From the NCBI GenBank assembly GCA_003288255.1, contig CP026600.1, forward strand, positions 1,178,001 to 1,242,000: DNA of 64,000 nt, read 5' to 3'. This DNA comes from Clostridiaceae bacterium 14S0207 (GTDB taxonomy: Bacteria; Bacillota; Clostridia; Clostridiales; Clostridiaceae). Numbering within the stretch: position 1 is the first letter of the stretch; every line of letters starts with the position of its first letter. The notes under the pieces are model-generated. The model saw only the letters and a list, made by a program, of their open reading frames with translations, did not search any database and was not told the origin of the DNA. Positions 1 to 9,420 of this stretch are shown here, piece after piece. A program made the position numbers and the translations under genes.

Positions 1-471
1 TTAAGTATAAATTCAATTGCATATGCCTTAGAATGTAGTAAAGAATTTGCAATTGAATTAATGGACCTATTTATAACTCAATATAATGATGAAGAAAGAG
101 GAATCAAAGTTATAAAGTTAGAGGATACCTATCAATTTGTAACTAAAATTGAGAATAGTGATTATGTACAAAGGTTATTAAAAACTAATTCAAGACAATC
201 ATTATCACAAGCTGCTTTAGAGGTTTTGGCTATTATTGCATATAAACAACCAATAACTAGAGTTGAAATAGAAGAAATAAGAGGGGTAAAAAGTGATAGA
301 GCTATATATACCCTAGTAGAAAAACGACTTATAAAGGAAAATGGTAGAAAAGATATACCTGGTAGACCTATTCTTTATAGTACTACTAGAGAATTCTTAA
401 AGTATTTCCAATTAGAAGATTTAAAGGAACTTCCTAATCTAAAAGATTTTACTTTTGAACTAAGTGAATAG
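1..471 (+). CDS. scpB: Segregation and condensation protein B (5' partial)
   Basis: ScpB binds ScpA and SMC to form condensin and has two winged-helix domains. The frame is open from base 1 with no start in view, so about 156 C-terminal residues are present of a protein usually near 190. The second winged helix shows the family pattern around AYKQPITRVEIEEIRG and the GRPILYSTT motif, followed by a typical EFLKYFQLEDLKELP tail. An internal ATG at 61 is not the start. The normal partner scpA would lie upstream, outside the window. Confident by family resemblance. Confidence 0.93.
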   Translation, partial: LSINSIAYALECSKEFAIELMDLFITQYNDEERGIKVIKLEDTYQFVTKIENSDYVQRLLKTNSRQSLSQAALEVLAIIAYKQPITRVEIEEIRGVKSDRAIYTLVEKRLIKENGRKDIPGRPILYSTTREFLKYFQLEDLKELPNLKDFTFELSE

Positions 472-478
472 AGAAAAA

Positions 479-525
479 ACAAACCCAATATAGTTCCTAA
501 AAGGGATAATATATTGGGTTTTTAA
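479..525. terminator. Bidirectional terminator between scpB and ytfJ
   Basis: Inverted repeat AAACCCAATATA (481-492) / TATATTGGGTTT (510-521) with A-rich and T-rich flanks on either side. It sits between two convergent genes and can serve both. Confidence 0.85.
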
Positions 526-532
526 CATTAAG

Positions 533-1006
533 TTATTCTTCACCTTCATAGTCATAACAAGAGTTATTTTCGTTTTTACATGTCTCTTTATCTTTTCTGT
601 CTTTATCTTTAGAGTTTTTATCACATTTAGGACACATATTTTTTATTATGTCTAAAATTTGAGGAACAGAGTCAATTATTCTATCAGCTGTATTTTCAGA
701 GTTTAAAGGTAACATTCTAAAGGTTTCACCTTTTAAAATTAAAAAAGCTACTGGTTTTACAGATACTCCAGCACCAGATCCTCCTCCAAATGGATAAGAA
801 GAATCACTAGTATGATTTTGGGTATTATTTGAAAATTCAGATCCACCAGAGGCGAAGCCTAAGGAAATCTTTGATATAGGAATAATTGTGCTTCCATCAT
901 CGGTGTTAAATGGTGTACCTACGATAGTATCTACATCCACCAATTCTTTTAAACTTTGCATAGTATTTTTTAGTAGATTATCTATAGGATGAGAGTTATT
1001 ATTCAT
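533..1006 (-). CDS. ytfJ: GerW/YtfJ-family sporulation protein
   Basis: 157 aa. It matches the YtfJ (GerW) family of spore proteins: an N-terminal NLLKNTMQSLKELVDVDTIVG segment, the conserved TIIPISKISLGFASGG stretch, a Gly-rich FGGGSGAGVSV block and the PVAFLIL/RMLPL core. The C-terminus adds a charged tail with a CPKC pair. Its start overlaps the 3' end of the upstream DUF2953 gene by 8 bases, so the two are co-transcribed. In other spore formers the family affects germination; the exact role here is inferred. Confidence 0.9.
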   Translation of the reverse strand: MNNNSHPIDNLLKNTMQSLKELVDVDTIVGTPFNTDDGSTIIPISKISLGFASGGSEFSNNTQNHTSDSSYPFGGGSGAGVSVKPVAFLILKGETFRMLPLNSENTADRIIDSVPQILDIIKNMCPKCDKNSKDKDRKDKETCKNENNSCYDYEGEE

Positions 1007-1547
1007 TTTTTTTCCTCCTCTTTTGTTTTTTCTTTATAATTGTGAATTCAATAAGTATATATATTATTTTTACTAAATTTAAATAAATTATACCTTCAAG
1101 TGCAAGATTTAGTTTTTTTTCATTAAAATAAGGTTTTACGTCTATATTACATTCTTTAAACGTAAAATACTGAGTTAAATAATTTAAAAAAGTATCTATA
1201 CCTGCCCAAAGCAATCCATAAGATATTCCGGTTTCACATGCATCCCCAAAACCAAAGTCTATATTTGCCTTTAGTTTAACTTTAAGTTTGTTTTTAAATA
1301 TATAATTAAATTCTTTAGAACCTTCTCTAAATATTCTTTTTAATAACTTTTTAAAAGAAAAGTCCTTTAATTCTTTAGAATCTTCTTTGTTTTTATTACG
1401 ATTTGGTTTATTAAGCTGAAAGTTAAATAAATATATGTAGAAGTTGAAATTTTTTTCTATAAACTTTACATATATTTTTAAAGGTATTGGGAAAAATAAA
1501 AGCACAATAAATATTAAAGTTATTCCTAAAACAATTGTATACCTCAT
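999..1547 (-). CDS. DUF2953 membrane-associated protein
   Basis: About 182 aa starting MRYTIVLG, with an N-terminal hydrophobic segment (residues 2-22) and a second hydrophobic stretch near the C-terminus. DUF2953 genes are commonly found directly upstream of ytfJ in clostridia, as here. A longer frame begins four codons upstream at 1559, but GGAGGAAAGT lies directly before the ATG at 1547, which I prefer. Biochemical function is unknown. Confidence 0.8.
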   Translation of the reverse strand: MRYTIVLGITLIFIVLLFFPIPLKIYVKFIEKNFNFYIYLFNFQLNKPNRNKNKEDSKELKDFSFKKLLKRIFREGSKEFNYIFKNKLKVKLKANIDFGFGDACETGISYGLLWAGIDTFLNYLTQYFTFKECNIDVKPYFNEKKLNLALEGIIYLNLVKIIYILIEFTIIKKKQKRRKKNE

Positions 1548-1613
1548 ACTTTCCTCCATAATTATCTTAACTTTTAAATATTATACCCATAATTGTGAAA
1601 TTTATAATTAAAA

Positions 1614-2756
1614 ATGGAAAGGATGAATAAATATATGAAAAAATCACATTTACAAAAGAGTTTAATTATGTTTTTTACTTTAATATGTATTTTTTCTTAT
1701 AACGTAAAAGATGTTTTAGCTTTAAATAAAGCACCTTACATAAATGCTAGGAGTGCTATTGCAATAGATAGAGATACTGGTGTTGTGTTATATGAAAGAA
1801 ATGCTTATGAAGTTATACCAATGGCTAGTACAACTAAAATAATGACTTCCATAGTAGCCTTAAAACATGGAAGCTTAGATGAAAAGTTTACTATATCTAA
1901 GAGAGCGGCTACTGTGAGAGGATCTAGAGTAAAATATAGAAGTGGAGAAGAAATTACTCTTAGAGAATTATTATATGGTTTAATGTTTAAGTCAGGAAAT
2001 GATGCAGCCATAGCAATTGCAGAGGGTATTGGCGGTTCTGTTGAAGAATTTGCAAAGTTAATGAACGAAGAGGCAGCAAGAATAGGAGTAACTAATTCTC
2101 ATTTTGAAACCCCTCATGGATTGGATAAGGAGCATCATTATACAAATGCATATGATTTAGCTTTAATTACAGCAGAGGCTAAGAAAAGTAAAGTATTTAG
2201 TGAAATTTGCAGTAGTAAGGAAATAAAAAAAGAAAAACATAAATTTACAAGAGATTATAATAACATTAATAAATTATTATACAGCATTCCTAGTTGTACA
2301 GGAGTAAAAACCGGATACACAGGGTTGGCTGGAAAATGTTTGGTGTCTTCATTTAAAATTGGAGAAAGAGAAATTATAGTAGTTACCTTAAATTGTCCTC
2401 AAAGATGGGGAGAAAGTAAAAAAATATATGAATATGTGAAAGATACTTACGACTATGAAACTTTAAAGAAGAAAAATGATGTAGTAGGCGATATGTGGGA
2501 TATAAGAGGAAATAAGATTTCGTTAACTTTAAAAGAAGATGTTTTAGTACCTATTAAAAAAGGAGAACAATATAAAGAGGTTATAGATATAAAGAAAAAT
2601 AATTTTAAAGATTGTAATGTTAAAAAGGGTTCGATGATAGGATATTATAAGATTTTAAGCCATGACAAGGTAATATACAAAAAACCTATATATAATTCAA
2701 ATGATATTTTAAATAAAGAGGGTACAATGCATAAATTAAAGAAAATGTTTAAATAA
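1614..2756 (+). CDS. D-alanyl-D-alanine carboxypeptidase (S11, penicillin-binding protein)
   Basis: Trims the terminal D-Ala of peptidoglycan peptides outside the membrane. The three serine-peptidase motifs are present: STTK (about residue 72), SGN (about 127) and KTG (about 231). A Sec signal peptide (KKSHLQKSLIMFFTLICIF) precedes the mature domain. A C-terminal beta-rich region (about 295-355) fits the PBP5-like C domain. In-frame ATGs at 1614, 1623 and 1635 make the start uncertain; AAAGG fits 1635 loosely. It resembles the DacF/DacB group of spore formers, but the subgroup cannot be set from sequence alone. Confidence 0.92.
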   Translation: MERMNKYMKKSHLQKSLIMFFTLICIFSYNVKDVLALNKAPYINARSAIAIDRDTGVVLYERNAYEVIPMASTTKIMTSIVALKHGSLDEKFTISKRAATVRGSRVKYRSGEEITLRELLYGLMFKSGNDAAIAIAEGIGGSVEEFAKLMNEEAARIGVTNSHFETPHGLDKEHHYTNAYDLALITAEAKKSKVFSEICSSKEIKKEKHKFTRDYNNINKLLYSIPSCTGVKTGYTGLAGKCLVSSFKIGEREIIVVTLNCPQRWGESKKIYEYVKDTYDYETLKKKNDVVGDMWDIRGNKISLTLKEDVLVPIKKGEQYKEVIDIKKNNFKDCNVKKGSMIGYYKILSHDKVIYKKPIYNSNDILNKEGTMHKLKKMFK

Positions 2757-2887
2757 ACTATTGGCAATATTTAAGTTAAGGATATATTCGTATATTTTAT
2801 TATAATGGGGTAAAAATATATAGTACAGTTAGAGAAATGTGGAATGAATCATAATATAAGATTTGATAAAACAAAGGAGGAAGAATT

Positions 2888-3571
2888 ATGAATAAAAGAA
2901 TTATAGCTTTAGTTTTAGGTTCAGCTGTATTACTTGGAGGATGTACTACAACTACTAAAGAAACTAATCCAAATACAGAAAAGACACCAAAAACAACAGA
3001 AGACACTAAAAAGGAAGAGACTAAGAAAGAGGAAGTTAAGAAAGAAGAAACTAAAAAACAAACAAATGAAAGTGATGTAAAATCAAAGGAAGCTATAGAA
3101 TCAACTAAAAAAGGACTAAAAAAATACTTTGACTTTGATTTAAAAGAACAAAATTATGACATAACCTATAATAAAGCTGAAGAAGTAATTGAAGAAGCAA
3201 CTAACACATCTTTATTTAAAGGAGCAGCTGTTCACATAAAACCTAAGGCTGAAATAAAAGAAGGAGAAATAAAAGCTATAACTTCAAAAGTATCTACTGA
3301 AAACAATGAAATTACTATGCTAGAAATTGAAAGAAGTAGTGATATGAAAGATGGAAAGGTTTCTGAAGAAGAGGCTAAAAAAGCTACAGAAAATTTCATA
3401 AAAGAAAAAGAATTAGTTAAAAAAGATGAAAAAATTACATTTAAAAATGCTAGTGAAATAAATTTAAAAAATAGAATGGATGTTACATTTACTTATGGTA
3501 AGGATAATGAAGTAATTGTTGGTGTAGATAGACTTACAAAGAAAGTAAGTTATTTTGAATTTAAAAAATAA
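2888..3571 (+). CDS. Lipoprotein with Lys/Glu-rich linker
   Basis: 227 aa. Type II signal peptide with lipobox LLGGC (Cys19), so it is probably anchored to the outer membrane face. A low-complexity linker of KKEE-type repeats follows (residues about 25-65), then two similar alpha/beta halves (about 70-150 and 150-227) with a PepSY-like look. Good ribosome site AAAGGAGG before ATG. Followed by its own terminator. Function unknown; PepSY-like domains often modulate peptidases, and the neighbouring carboxypeptidase makes that worth noting but not proven. Confidence 0.75.
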   Translation: MNKRIIALVLGSAVLLGGCTTTTKETNPNTEKTPKTTEDTKKEETKKEEVKKEETKKQTNESDVKSKEAIESTKKGLKKYFDFDLKEQNYDITYNKAEEVIEEATNTSLFKGAAVHIKPKAEIKEGEIKAITSKVSTENNEITMLEIERSSDMKDGKVSEEEAKKATENFIKEKELVKKDEKITFKNASEINLKNRMDVTFTYGKDNEVIVGVDRLTKKVSYFEFKK

Positions 3572-3583
3572 GTTTTATGCAAG

Positions 3584-3622
3584 AGATAAGGGAGTTTAGC
3601 AAATGTTAATCTCCCTTTATCT
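3584..3622 (+). terminator. Rho-independent terminator of the lipoprotein gene
   Basis: AGATAAGGGAG pairs with CTCCCTTTATCT across a 16-base loop, followed by TATTTT. Confidence 0.8.
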
Positions 3623-3784
3623 ATTTTAAAAATTTTTAACAGATATAAGGCTGGTAAAAATCAAAAAGATATAATTAAAAAATTATTATATTACATATTA
3701 AGATAATTGAATAAAAAATAGGATTTGAGAAATATTAAATAATGATTGATAAACATATAAAAAAATATAAAGGAGTAATTTTTT

Positions 3785-5029
3785 ATGAGTTTAAATCCAT
3801 TTGAAGAAAAACCTTTAAGTATAGAATCTACTCTTGAAGATTGGAAACAACTATATCCAAAGCAATATAATAAAAATGAGGTAGATCCATATACTAAAAC
3901 ACGTATAATTTTAATGAATGGAACTGAGTTTGAGGCAACTTGGTTTTCACATCAATTTTCACGTCACTGTGATAATAATGATATAAGACGTGAATTAGCT
4001 CTTATGAGAAGAGTAGAGCAACAACAACAAAAGAAAATTAGTAATTTAAGACCACTTGATGAAACTATATTAGAGACAACAATAAGTTATGAACAACTTG
4101 CTGTTGATCTAACTTGCGCCCTTGCAAAAAGTGAAAGTGATATGGATGTAAAAAATGCCTTAGATTTTGCTTTACTTGAAGATTTTGATCATTTATATAG
4201 ATATGCAGATTTGCTTGAAATGGAGCAAGGTGTTAAGGCAGAAAATCTTGTAGGTCATTATACTGAAATTATGCCTGGACGTCCTACAATATCACACCAT
4301 CGTCATCCATACGATTCAATTAAAAGATCTACAAAGTCTAAAGAAGCTGATTTATTAACAAATCTTAATATTGGGATTATAACAGCGGCAGAACAACAAA
4401 CAATGAATTATTATATGAATGTTAGTTCTCTATATAAAAATGATATTGGAAGAAAACTTTATTTAGAAATTGGAATGGTTGAAGAACAACATGTTAGCCA
4501 ATATGGAAGTTTAAAAGATACTAGATGTACTTGGCTTGAAGAATTACTTATGCATGAATACACAGAATGTTACTTATATTATTCATGTTATGAAGATGAA
4601 AAAGATGAAAATGTTAAGAAGATATGGGAACAATGCTTTGTTCAAGAGGTTGCTCATTTACATAAAGCAGCTGAACTTTTGAAAAAATATGAGGGTAAGG
4701 AATGGCAACAAGTTATACCAAATGGAACATTCCCTAAATTACTTAATCTAGGACCAAATAAGGAATATTTAAGAAAGGTCTTAAAAACAGCTAAATTAAC
4801 TGCAGACAAAGAAGATTATACTGATGTTGCAAAGCTTTCAGATAATGCAGATTTCTTTAAGTATCAAAATATTGTAAATAAAAATGTTAATGATGTTGCA
4901 AGTCATGTAGTTATAGATAATTATATTAAACAAAAAGGTGAAGATTATAGATTTGAAGAATCACCAAATCCAATTGACGAACTTAGAGATAGAACTTGTG
5001 ATAACACTACTGTTGGTAGGGTAAAATAA
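3785..5029 (+). CDS. Ferritin-like diiron-domain protein
   Basis: 414 aa, mostly helical. Candidate diiron ligands occur in the usual order: YEQLAVDL, LLEDFDHLYRYADLLE (ExxH-like), TAAEQQTMNYY and MVEEQHVSQY (EExH). A second helical pair (EELLMHEYTECYLYY and QEVAHLHKAAELL) suggests a duplicated four-helix bundle. No signal peptide, so cytosolic. ATG preceded by AAAGGAGTAA. Related genes occur in clostridia, sometimes near oxidative stress functions; substrate unknown. Confidence 0.72.
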   Translation: MSLNPFEEKPLSIESTLEDWKQLYPKQYNKNEVDPYTKTRIILMNGTEFEATWFSHQFSRHCDNNDIRRELALMRRVEQQQQKKISNLRPLDETILETTISYEQLAVDLTCALAKSESDMDVKNALDFALLEDFDHLYRYADLLEMEQGVKAENLVGHYTEIMPGRPTISHHRHPYDSIKRSTKSKEADLLTNLNIGIITAAEQQTMNYYMNVSSLYKNDIGRKLYLEIGMVEEQHVSQYGSLKDTRCTWLEELLMHEYTECYLYYSCYEDEKDENVKKIWEQCFVQEVAHLHKAAELLKKYEGKEWQQVIPNGTFPKLLNLGPNKEYLRKVLKTAKLTADKEDYTDVAKLSDNADFFKYQNIVNKNVNDVASHVVIDNYIKQKGEDYRFEESPNPIDELRDRTCDNTTVGRVK

Positions 5030-5133
5030 TAGAAGTTAATTTATTAGGTATTAAAATATAAAAGATTTTTTGAGGTTTATTTTAAAATATATTTAAAACA
5101 AAGTATAATAAAATTTAATATACTTATATAATG

Positions 5134-5169
5134 AAAAAGAGCAAAGATTATATTTCCTTGCTCTTTTTT
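5134..5169. terminator. Bidirectional terminator
   Basis: AAAAAGAGCAA pairs with TTGCTCTTTTTT between two convergent genes. Confidence 0.85.
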
Positions 5170-5178
5170 ATTATATGT

Positions 5179-5337
5179 TTATCTATCATAGTCTGTATAA
5201 ATTTTCTCTAATATATAAAATACGGGAAGAAAAAAACCTATTAATCCAAGACAAATAGAGTAAAAATCAGAACCAAGCGAACGACCTAAAACAATTCCTA
5301 AGTAACCTAATGTTGCAGAAATAAGCATAAGACGCAT
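5179..5337 (-). CDS. Small two-helix membrane protein
   Basis: 52 codons, beginning MRLMLISATLGYLG and ending IYTDYDR. It has two hydrophobic segments (residues 3-17 and about 27-43) with a Gly-rich turn between, and a strong GGGGG ribosome site 8 bases upstream of the ATG. Convergent with the ferritin-like gene and sharing its terminator. Function unknown. Confidence 0.65.
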   Translation of the reverse strand: MRLMLISATLGYLGIVLGRSLGSDFYSICLGLIGFFLPVFYILEKIYTDYDR

Positions 5338-5504
5338 AATAAAATCCCCCTAAGATTTATAGATTTCATAAAATATATAAACATTTAAATTTAATATATT
5401 ACAACGTATTTGTTTAGAAAATTTAAAATATAAAGATAAATACTAGAGAAATAGATAAAATTTTGTTATAATAATAGCAAATAGCAAAATAAGAAGGGGA
5501 TTAT

Positions 5505-6194
5505 ATGGCAAATAAACGTAGAAAACCATTTTATGAAAAGGTATGGTTTTGGATTTTAACAGTAATCTTAGTAGTAGTAGCATTTGGGATAGGTATGATT
5601 GCTGGGGGTGGAGGAGATCAATTAAAAAATTTCTTTTATGAAGAAACTCAATTAAAAAGATTATTCTCTAAATCTGAATTTAAACCCGAAAAAGTAGTTA
5701 AGCAATATTTAGAAGCAATTAAAAAACAGGATATAGAAAAAGCATCAAAACTTATAACTGATGATTCTATTGAAAAGGAAATAAAACTTAAAGATACACC
5801 AGAGGATAAGTGTGTTAAAAATGTTTTTTCCAAAATAAAGTATTCTACAGGAAAAGTAATTAAAGAAAAAGATTCAGCTATAGTAAAAACTTCTATTACA
5901 TCTGTGGATTTAACTAAGATAGCAACAAAGGTATTAGCAGATGCCCTTCCTAAAGTAATGGAACAAGCTTTTTCAGATAAGGGAATAGATGATGAGGCGC
6001 AACAACAAGCTATATTTGATAATTTAAATAAATCTATAAATGAATCAGGTGCTCCTAAGGTTACAACTATAGTAGATATTAAGGTAATAAAAAGAAATGG
6101 AAAATGGCGTATAGAGCCTAATAAAGATTTGGCTAATGCATTGTCAGGTAATTTTTATTCTATAGCAGATGGATTAGCCAATATAGATAAGTAG
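5505..6194 (+). CDS. Single-pass membrane protein with NTF2-like extracytoplasmic domain
   Basis: 229 aa. Basic N-terminus (ANKRRKPFYEK), one transmembrane helix (about 13-33), a Gly-rich stretch, then an extracellular domain. The segment from about residue 63 (KPEKVVKQYLEAIKKQDIEK) is typical of DUF4878/NTF2-like domains, and the end (IKVIKRNGKWRIEPN) is the usual last strand. AGAAGGGG ribosome site. Its terminator is shared with the interrupted oxidoreductase downstream. Role unknown. Confidence 0.7.
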   Translation: MANKRRKPFYEKVWFWILTVILVVVAFGIGMIAGGGGDQLKNFFYEETQLKRLFSKSEFKPEKVVKQYLEAIKKQDIEKASKLITDDSIEKEIKLKDTPEDKCVKNVFSKIKYSTGKVIKEKDSAIVKTSITSVDLTKIATKVLADALPKVMEQAFSDKGIDDEAQQQAIFDNLNKSINESGAPKVTTIVDIKVIKRNGKWRIEPNKDLANALSGNFYSIADGLANIDK

Positions 6195-6217
6195 TTTAAA
6201 ATATAAGATAAAGGTAA

Positions 6218-6269
6218 AAAGGACTATTTAAAATAACATAAACATGTTATTTAGATATAGTCCTTTATA
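6218..6269. terminator. Bidirectional terminator
   Basis: AAGGACTAT pairs with ATAGTCCTT, with AAATAACAT/ATGTTATTT stacked inside. It lies between two convergent transcription units. Confidence 0.82.
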
Positions 6270-6316
6270 ATTTATAAGAGAAATAAAATTATTTGCATGT
6301 ATAAAGTTAATAATTA

Positions 6317-7342
6317 TTAAAGAAATTTTTCTTCAAATATATTAGTTAATTCTAGTTTTTCAATTCTATTTTTAATTTCTTCTTTATTAATGGTGTATAG
6401 ACCTAGTTTTTTCATTCTATTAAAATAAAGGGATCCAGCAAAGGTATATCTACCCTTTCTATCTTTCTTTTGCAACATTCTATAGTTTGAATAAGAAATA
6501 ATATCACCGACACAACAGTCTTTTGGAAGTATTAAAAGATGACGTTTAGCCAAGTATCTTGCTGCATTATGTCCAGCTAGAGAGCCTGTGCATATAGCTT
6601 CAGTATGACCTACAAATAGTCCGGATTTTTCTCCAGCACAGAAAAGATTATCAAGGCCAGTAACTTTTAAACTATTATTTCTAATTGCACAAGATAAATA
6701 TCTAACAGAGTTTCCTTTACCTCCAGCATAAGGATCTACAAACTTAGCATTTTCTAATCCTTTTATTTTTCTAAGCTTTTCAAGCGGGTAGAAGCATGTC
6801 ATTAATTTGGCATGGCCCGTATCTAGAAGAATTACATTTTCTGCAAATTCTTTTAGGGCGTATTGTTGACATACTTTCATTTTTAATTTATCGAGATTAA
6901 CATCTTCACGAGGGACTTTTAATATGGAAACACCTGTTTTTTCTAATTCTTTTCTAATTTTAGGAGACAAACTTTCTTTGCAAAGTTTACAAGAACCACT
7001 AAATGCTCCGTAAACTTCAGGTGCTCTTTCACCCATAATTTCATTAAGACCTGCTTGTTTAGTTAAACTTACTCTAGGACCAAAGGCAGGACATCTTAAA
7101 ACACACATAGAACATCCATTACCGTATTTTAAACAATTTCCCATAGGTCCTGTACTTCCAGTAGTTTCAATAAATGCATCACCTTTAACGAAAGTTCCAT
7201 CTCCAAGATATATTCCAAGAATTTTTTTATCTTTTAATTCAATATCTACAACTCTACTTCTAGTGTGAATTTGAATACCTCTATCTTCTAAATATCTTCT
7301 AACAACAGGTTCAATATTATTTACATCATATAGCCATGCATG
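6317..7342 (-). pseudogene. FAD-dependent oxidoreductase, C-terminal part, separated by prophage 1
   Basis: The minus-strand frame is open from the CATGCATG core at 7335-7342 to the stop at 6317. It encodes the C-terminal 80% of an FAD/NAD(P)-dependent dehydrogenase: a Cys-rich block (GNGCSMCVLRCPAFGPR), a CKLC pair, and the flavin-binding end LFCAGEKSGLFVGHTEA. An internal ATG at 7144 gives a 275-codon frame, but upstream sequence from 7342 to 7145 is plainly coding too (HAWLYDVNNIEPVVRRYLED). The N-terminal part is at 41415-41674; joining both through one core gives 1278 bases, a clean 425-codon gene. The split gene probably makes no functional protein. Confidence 0.88.
7335..7342. other. 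attL core of prophage 1
   Basis: CATGCATG, identical to 41415-41422. On the phage side, 13-29 bases away, lies GAATTGCGACCATTCCT. The phage side of the right junction carries the inverted near-copy (GAATTGCAACCATTCCT on the minus strand). This symmetric arm pair is what a serine-recombinase attP looks like. Confidence 0.85.
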
Positions 7343-7402
7343 AGCATGCCTCTTTGAATTGCGACCATTCCTTTATAGAATTTAAGTTGCCTATATAAAA
7401 AT

Positions 7403-9022
7403 CTATTTTTTTTTACATCCCCATAAATCAATTTTAATTTCTTCAGTATCACCATTCCAATAGATCTTATCTATCATCATTTCAAGTAAATATCTTTTTC
7501 TTTTTACTATAGTTTCATCATTTTCCTTAGTGTCAATTTCAGTAAAGAAATTATTAAATTCATTAAGTGCATCTATAATTAATTTTGCATTTTTTAATAG
7601 ATCCTTATTACTTGAAGATTCATTTTCTAACTTTTCTTTATTATGTTGAAGTTCTTTAATTTCTAGGCCAAGAGAGTCTATTTTTTTCATAATGAACTCA
7701 GAAGTAATATCACTTTTAGATTTAGCTAATTGTTTTAATAGTGAATCCATTTCAACTGCTTTAGAATCTATGTCTTTTTCAATAGATTTAATAATGGAGG
7801 AATTATTACTAAGTAGAATAGAGGTTTTATTTTTTTCCAACTCCTGAAGAATTTTATCTTTATTTAATGATTTTATATTTTCAATTATAACCTTTTCTAT
7901 ATAAGGACCATTTACGTTTTTATTATTACATCTAGTTTTACCAGAATGAGCTTTCATGGTGCAGGTATAATAATAATTACGAGCGCCATCCTTGCGAAGT
8001 CTACCATAGGTTATTCTCATAGGTGCTCCACATTTACCACATTTTAATATTCCAGATAATAAACAAACTTTAGAAGTTCCTTGTCTTGGGTTACTTTTTT
8101 TTGAGTTTTTATCCAGGGTTTTTTGAACTTTAAGCCAGGAGTCAGAATTTATAATTCCTTTATGTTTGCTTACAGCTGCTATCCATAAGGATGTATCTTT
8201 TACTTTATATTTAGAATTTTTCTTATTGTATATAAGAAGACCATTACCATTAGGAGTTCCACAGGTATTAATTTTCTTGGAATTTAAATATTCAAATACA
8301 TTTTCATCGGATTTTACATATACAGTATTTCTTAATATAGTTTCTAAACTTTTAACTGAAAAATCACCACCATTTTTACCTTTAATATTACAAGATAAAA
8401 GATATTTTAAAGTGGATGCAATAGATCCAGTTTCCAGGTATTTTGTATAAATCAATTCAATAATTTTAAGTTCTTCAGGAATAGGACTTAATGTGTACAT
8501 AGAATGTTCTTTTAATTCATTATCTCTAGAGATAACTTTTTCACTATTAAATCCTAAAGGGCATTGACCACCAAGCCATCTTCCAGTCTTAGCAAGTTCA
8601 AGCATATTGTCACGTATACGTTCAGCAATAGTTTCACGTTCTAATTGGGCAAATACTGAAGCTATGTAAACCATTGCTTTACCCATAGGAGTACTTGTAT
8701 CAAATTGTTCTTTAATACTTATAAAAGATATATCATGATCCTGAAGTAATTCTAATGTGGATGAAAAGTCCGCAACATTTCTAGAGATTCTATCAAGTCT
8801 ATAGCATATAAGAACATCAAAGGTTTTCTTTCTTGCGTCATTTAAAAGTTTTTGAAATTCAGGTCTATTCGTATTACCACCAGAATAACCTTCATCTTCA
8901 TATATTAAAAATTTATCTATGTCCATATTTTTAGCATAATTTTTGCATAGAGAAATTTGGTTTTCTATACTTTCTCCTTTACCTGTAAAAACAGATTTTC
9001 TACTATAAATTGCAGCTATCAT
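7403..9022 (-). CDS. Large serine recombinase (integrase of prophage 1)
   Basis: 539 aa. Catalyses integration and, with a directionality factor, excision. Resolvase domain about 1-150 with catalytic Ser10 in YSRKS and the TGKGESIENQ signature; the DLISYR-type motif appears as VLICYRLDRISRN. A recombinase domain follows (about 165-290), then a zinc ribbon (CGKCG near 328 and paired cysteines near 352-366), and a coiled coil (about 395-480). Start has AGGAGG 8 bases upstream. The stop lies 61 bases from the attL core. Length and architecture are normal. Confidence 0.95.
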   Translation of the reverse strand: MIAAIYSRKSVFTGKGESIENQISLCKNYAKNMDIDKFLIYEDEGYSGGNTNRPEFQKLLNDARKKTFDVLICYRLDRISRNVADFSSTLELLQDHDISFISIKEQFDTSTPMGKAMVYIASVFAQLERETIAERIRDNMLELAKTGRWLGGQCPLGFNSEKVISRDNELKEHSMYTLSPIPEELKIIELIYTKYLETGSIASTLKYLLSCNIKGKNGGDFSVKSLETILRNTVYVKSDENVFEYLNSKKINTCGTPNGNGLLIYNKKNSKYKVKDTSLWIAAVSKHKGIINSDSWLKVQKTLDKNSKKSNPRQGTSKVCLLSGILKCGKCGAPMRITYGRLRKDGARNYYYTCTMKAHSGKTRCNNKNVNGPYIEKVIIENIKSLNKDKILQELEKNKTSILLSNNSSIIKSIEKDIDSKAVEMDSLLKQLAKSKSDITSEFIMKKIDSLGLEIKELQHNKEKLENESSSNKDLLKNAKLIIDALNEFNNFFTEIDTKENDETIVKRKRYLLEMMIDKIYWNGDTEEIKIDLWGCKKK

Positions 9023-9215
9023 AAAAAGATCCTCCTAAGTTATTCATACAATAAGTATATGAAGATTGATTTAGTTTTATAAAATAAAGTTTCCAAATGA
9101 TGAATTCTTCTGTTAAATTAAAATATTGGGATAATTCATAAGAGGGTAAAAGAATGTAATTGACTTGTATATTTTTATTGTAAATTACATTAAAAAGCAT
9201 TTCAAGGTTTTTCAT
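9003..9215 (-). CDS. Small ORF upstream of and overlapping the recombinase
   Basis: 70 codons, beginning MKNLEMLFNVIYN. It overlaps the recombinase start by 20 bases, and the recombinase ribosome site lies inside it, which would allow translational coupling. No good ribosome site of its own. Not recognised; possibly the remnant of the small regulatory gene usually found beside such recombinases (compare 44321-44587 in prophage 2). Could be non-coding. Confidence 0.35.
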   Translation of the reverse strand: MKNLEMLFNVIYNKNIQVNYILLPSYELSQYFNLTEEFIIWKLYFIKLNQSSYTYCMNNLGGSFYDSCNL

Positions 9216-9420
9216 AAAATATTACTCTTTATTTTTAGAATACTGGTGATATTAGTATAACACAAAAAAACATATGTTCCAGAAACGCGGCGATTATTAT
9301 AAAACATATAGTCCCAAAAATGAATATTAAATAATATGTGGGATATTATATTGAATAAAGCTTTGTATTGTAGTAATATAAGAATGTATCAAAAAGATAA
9401 AAATAGAAATAGGTGATAAA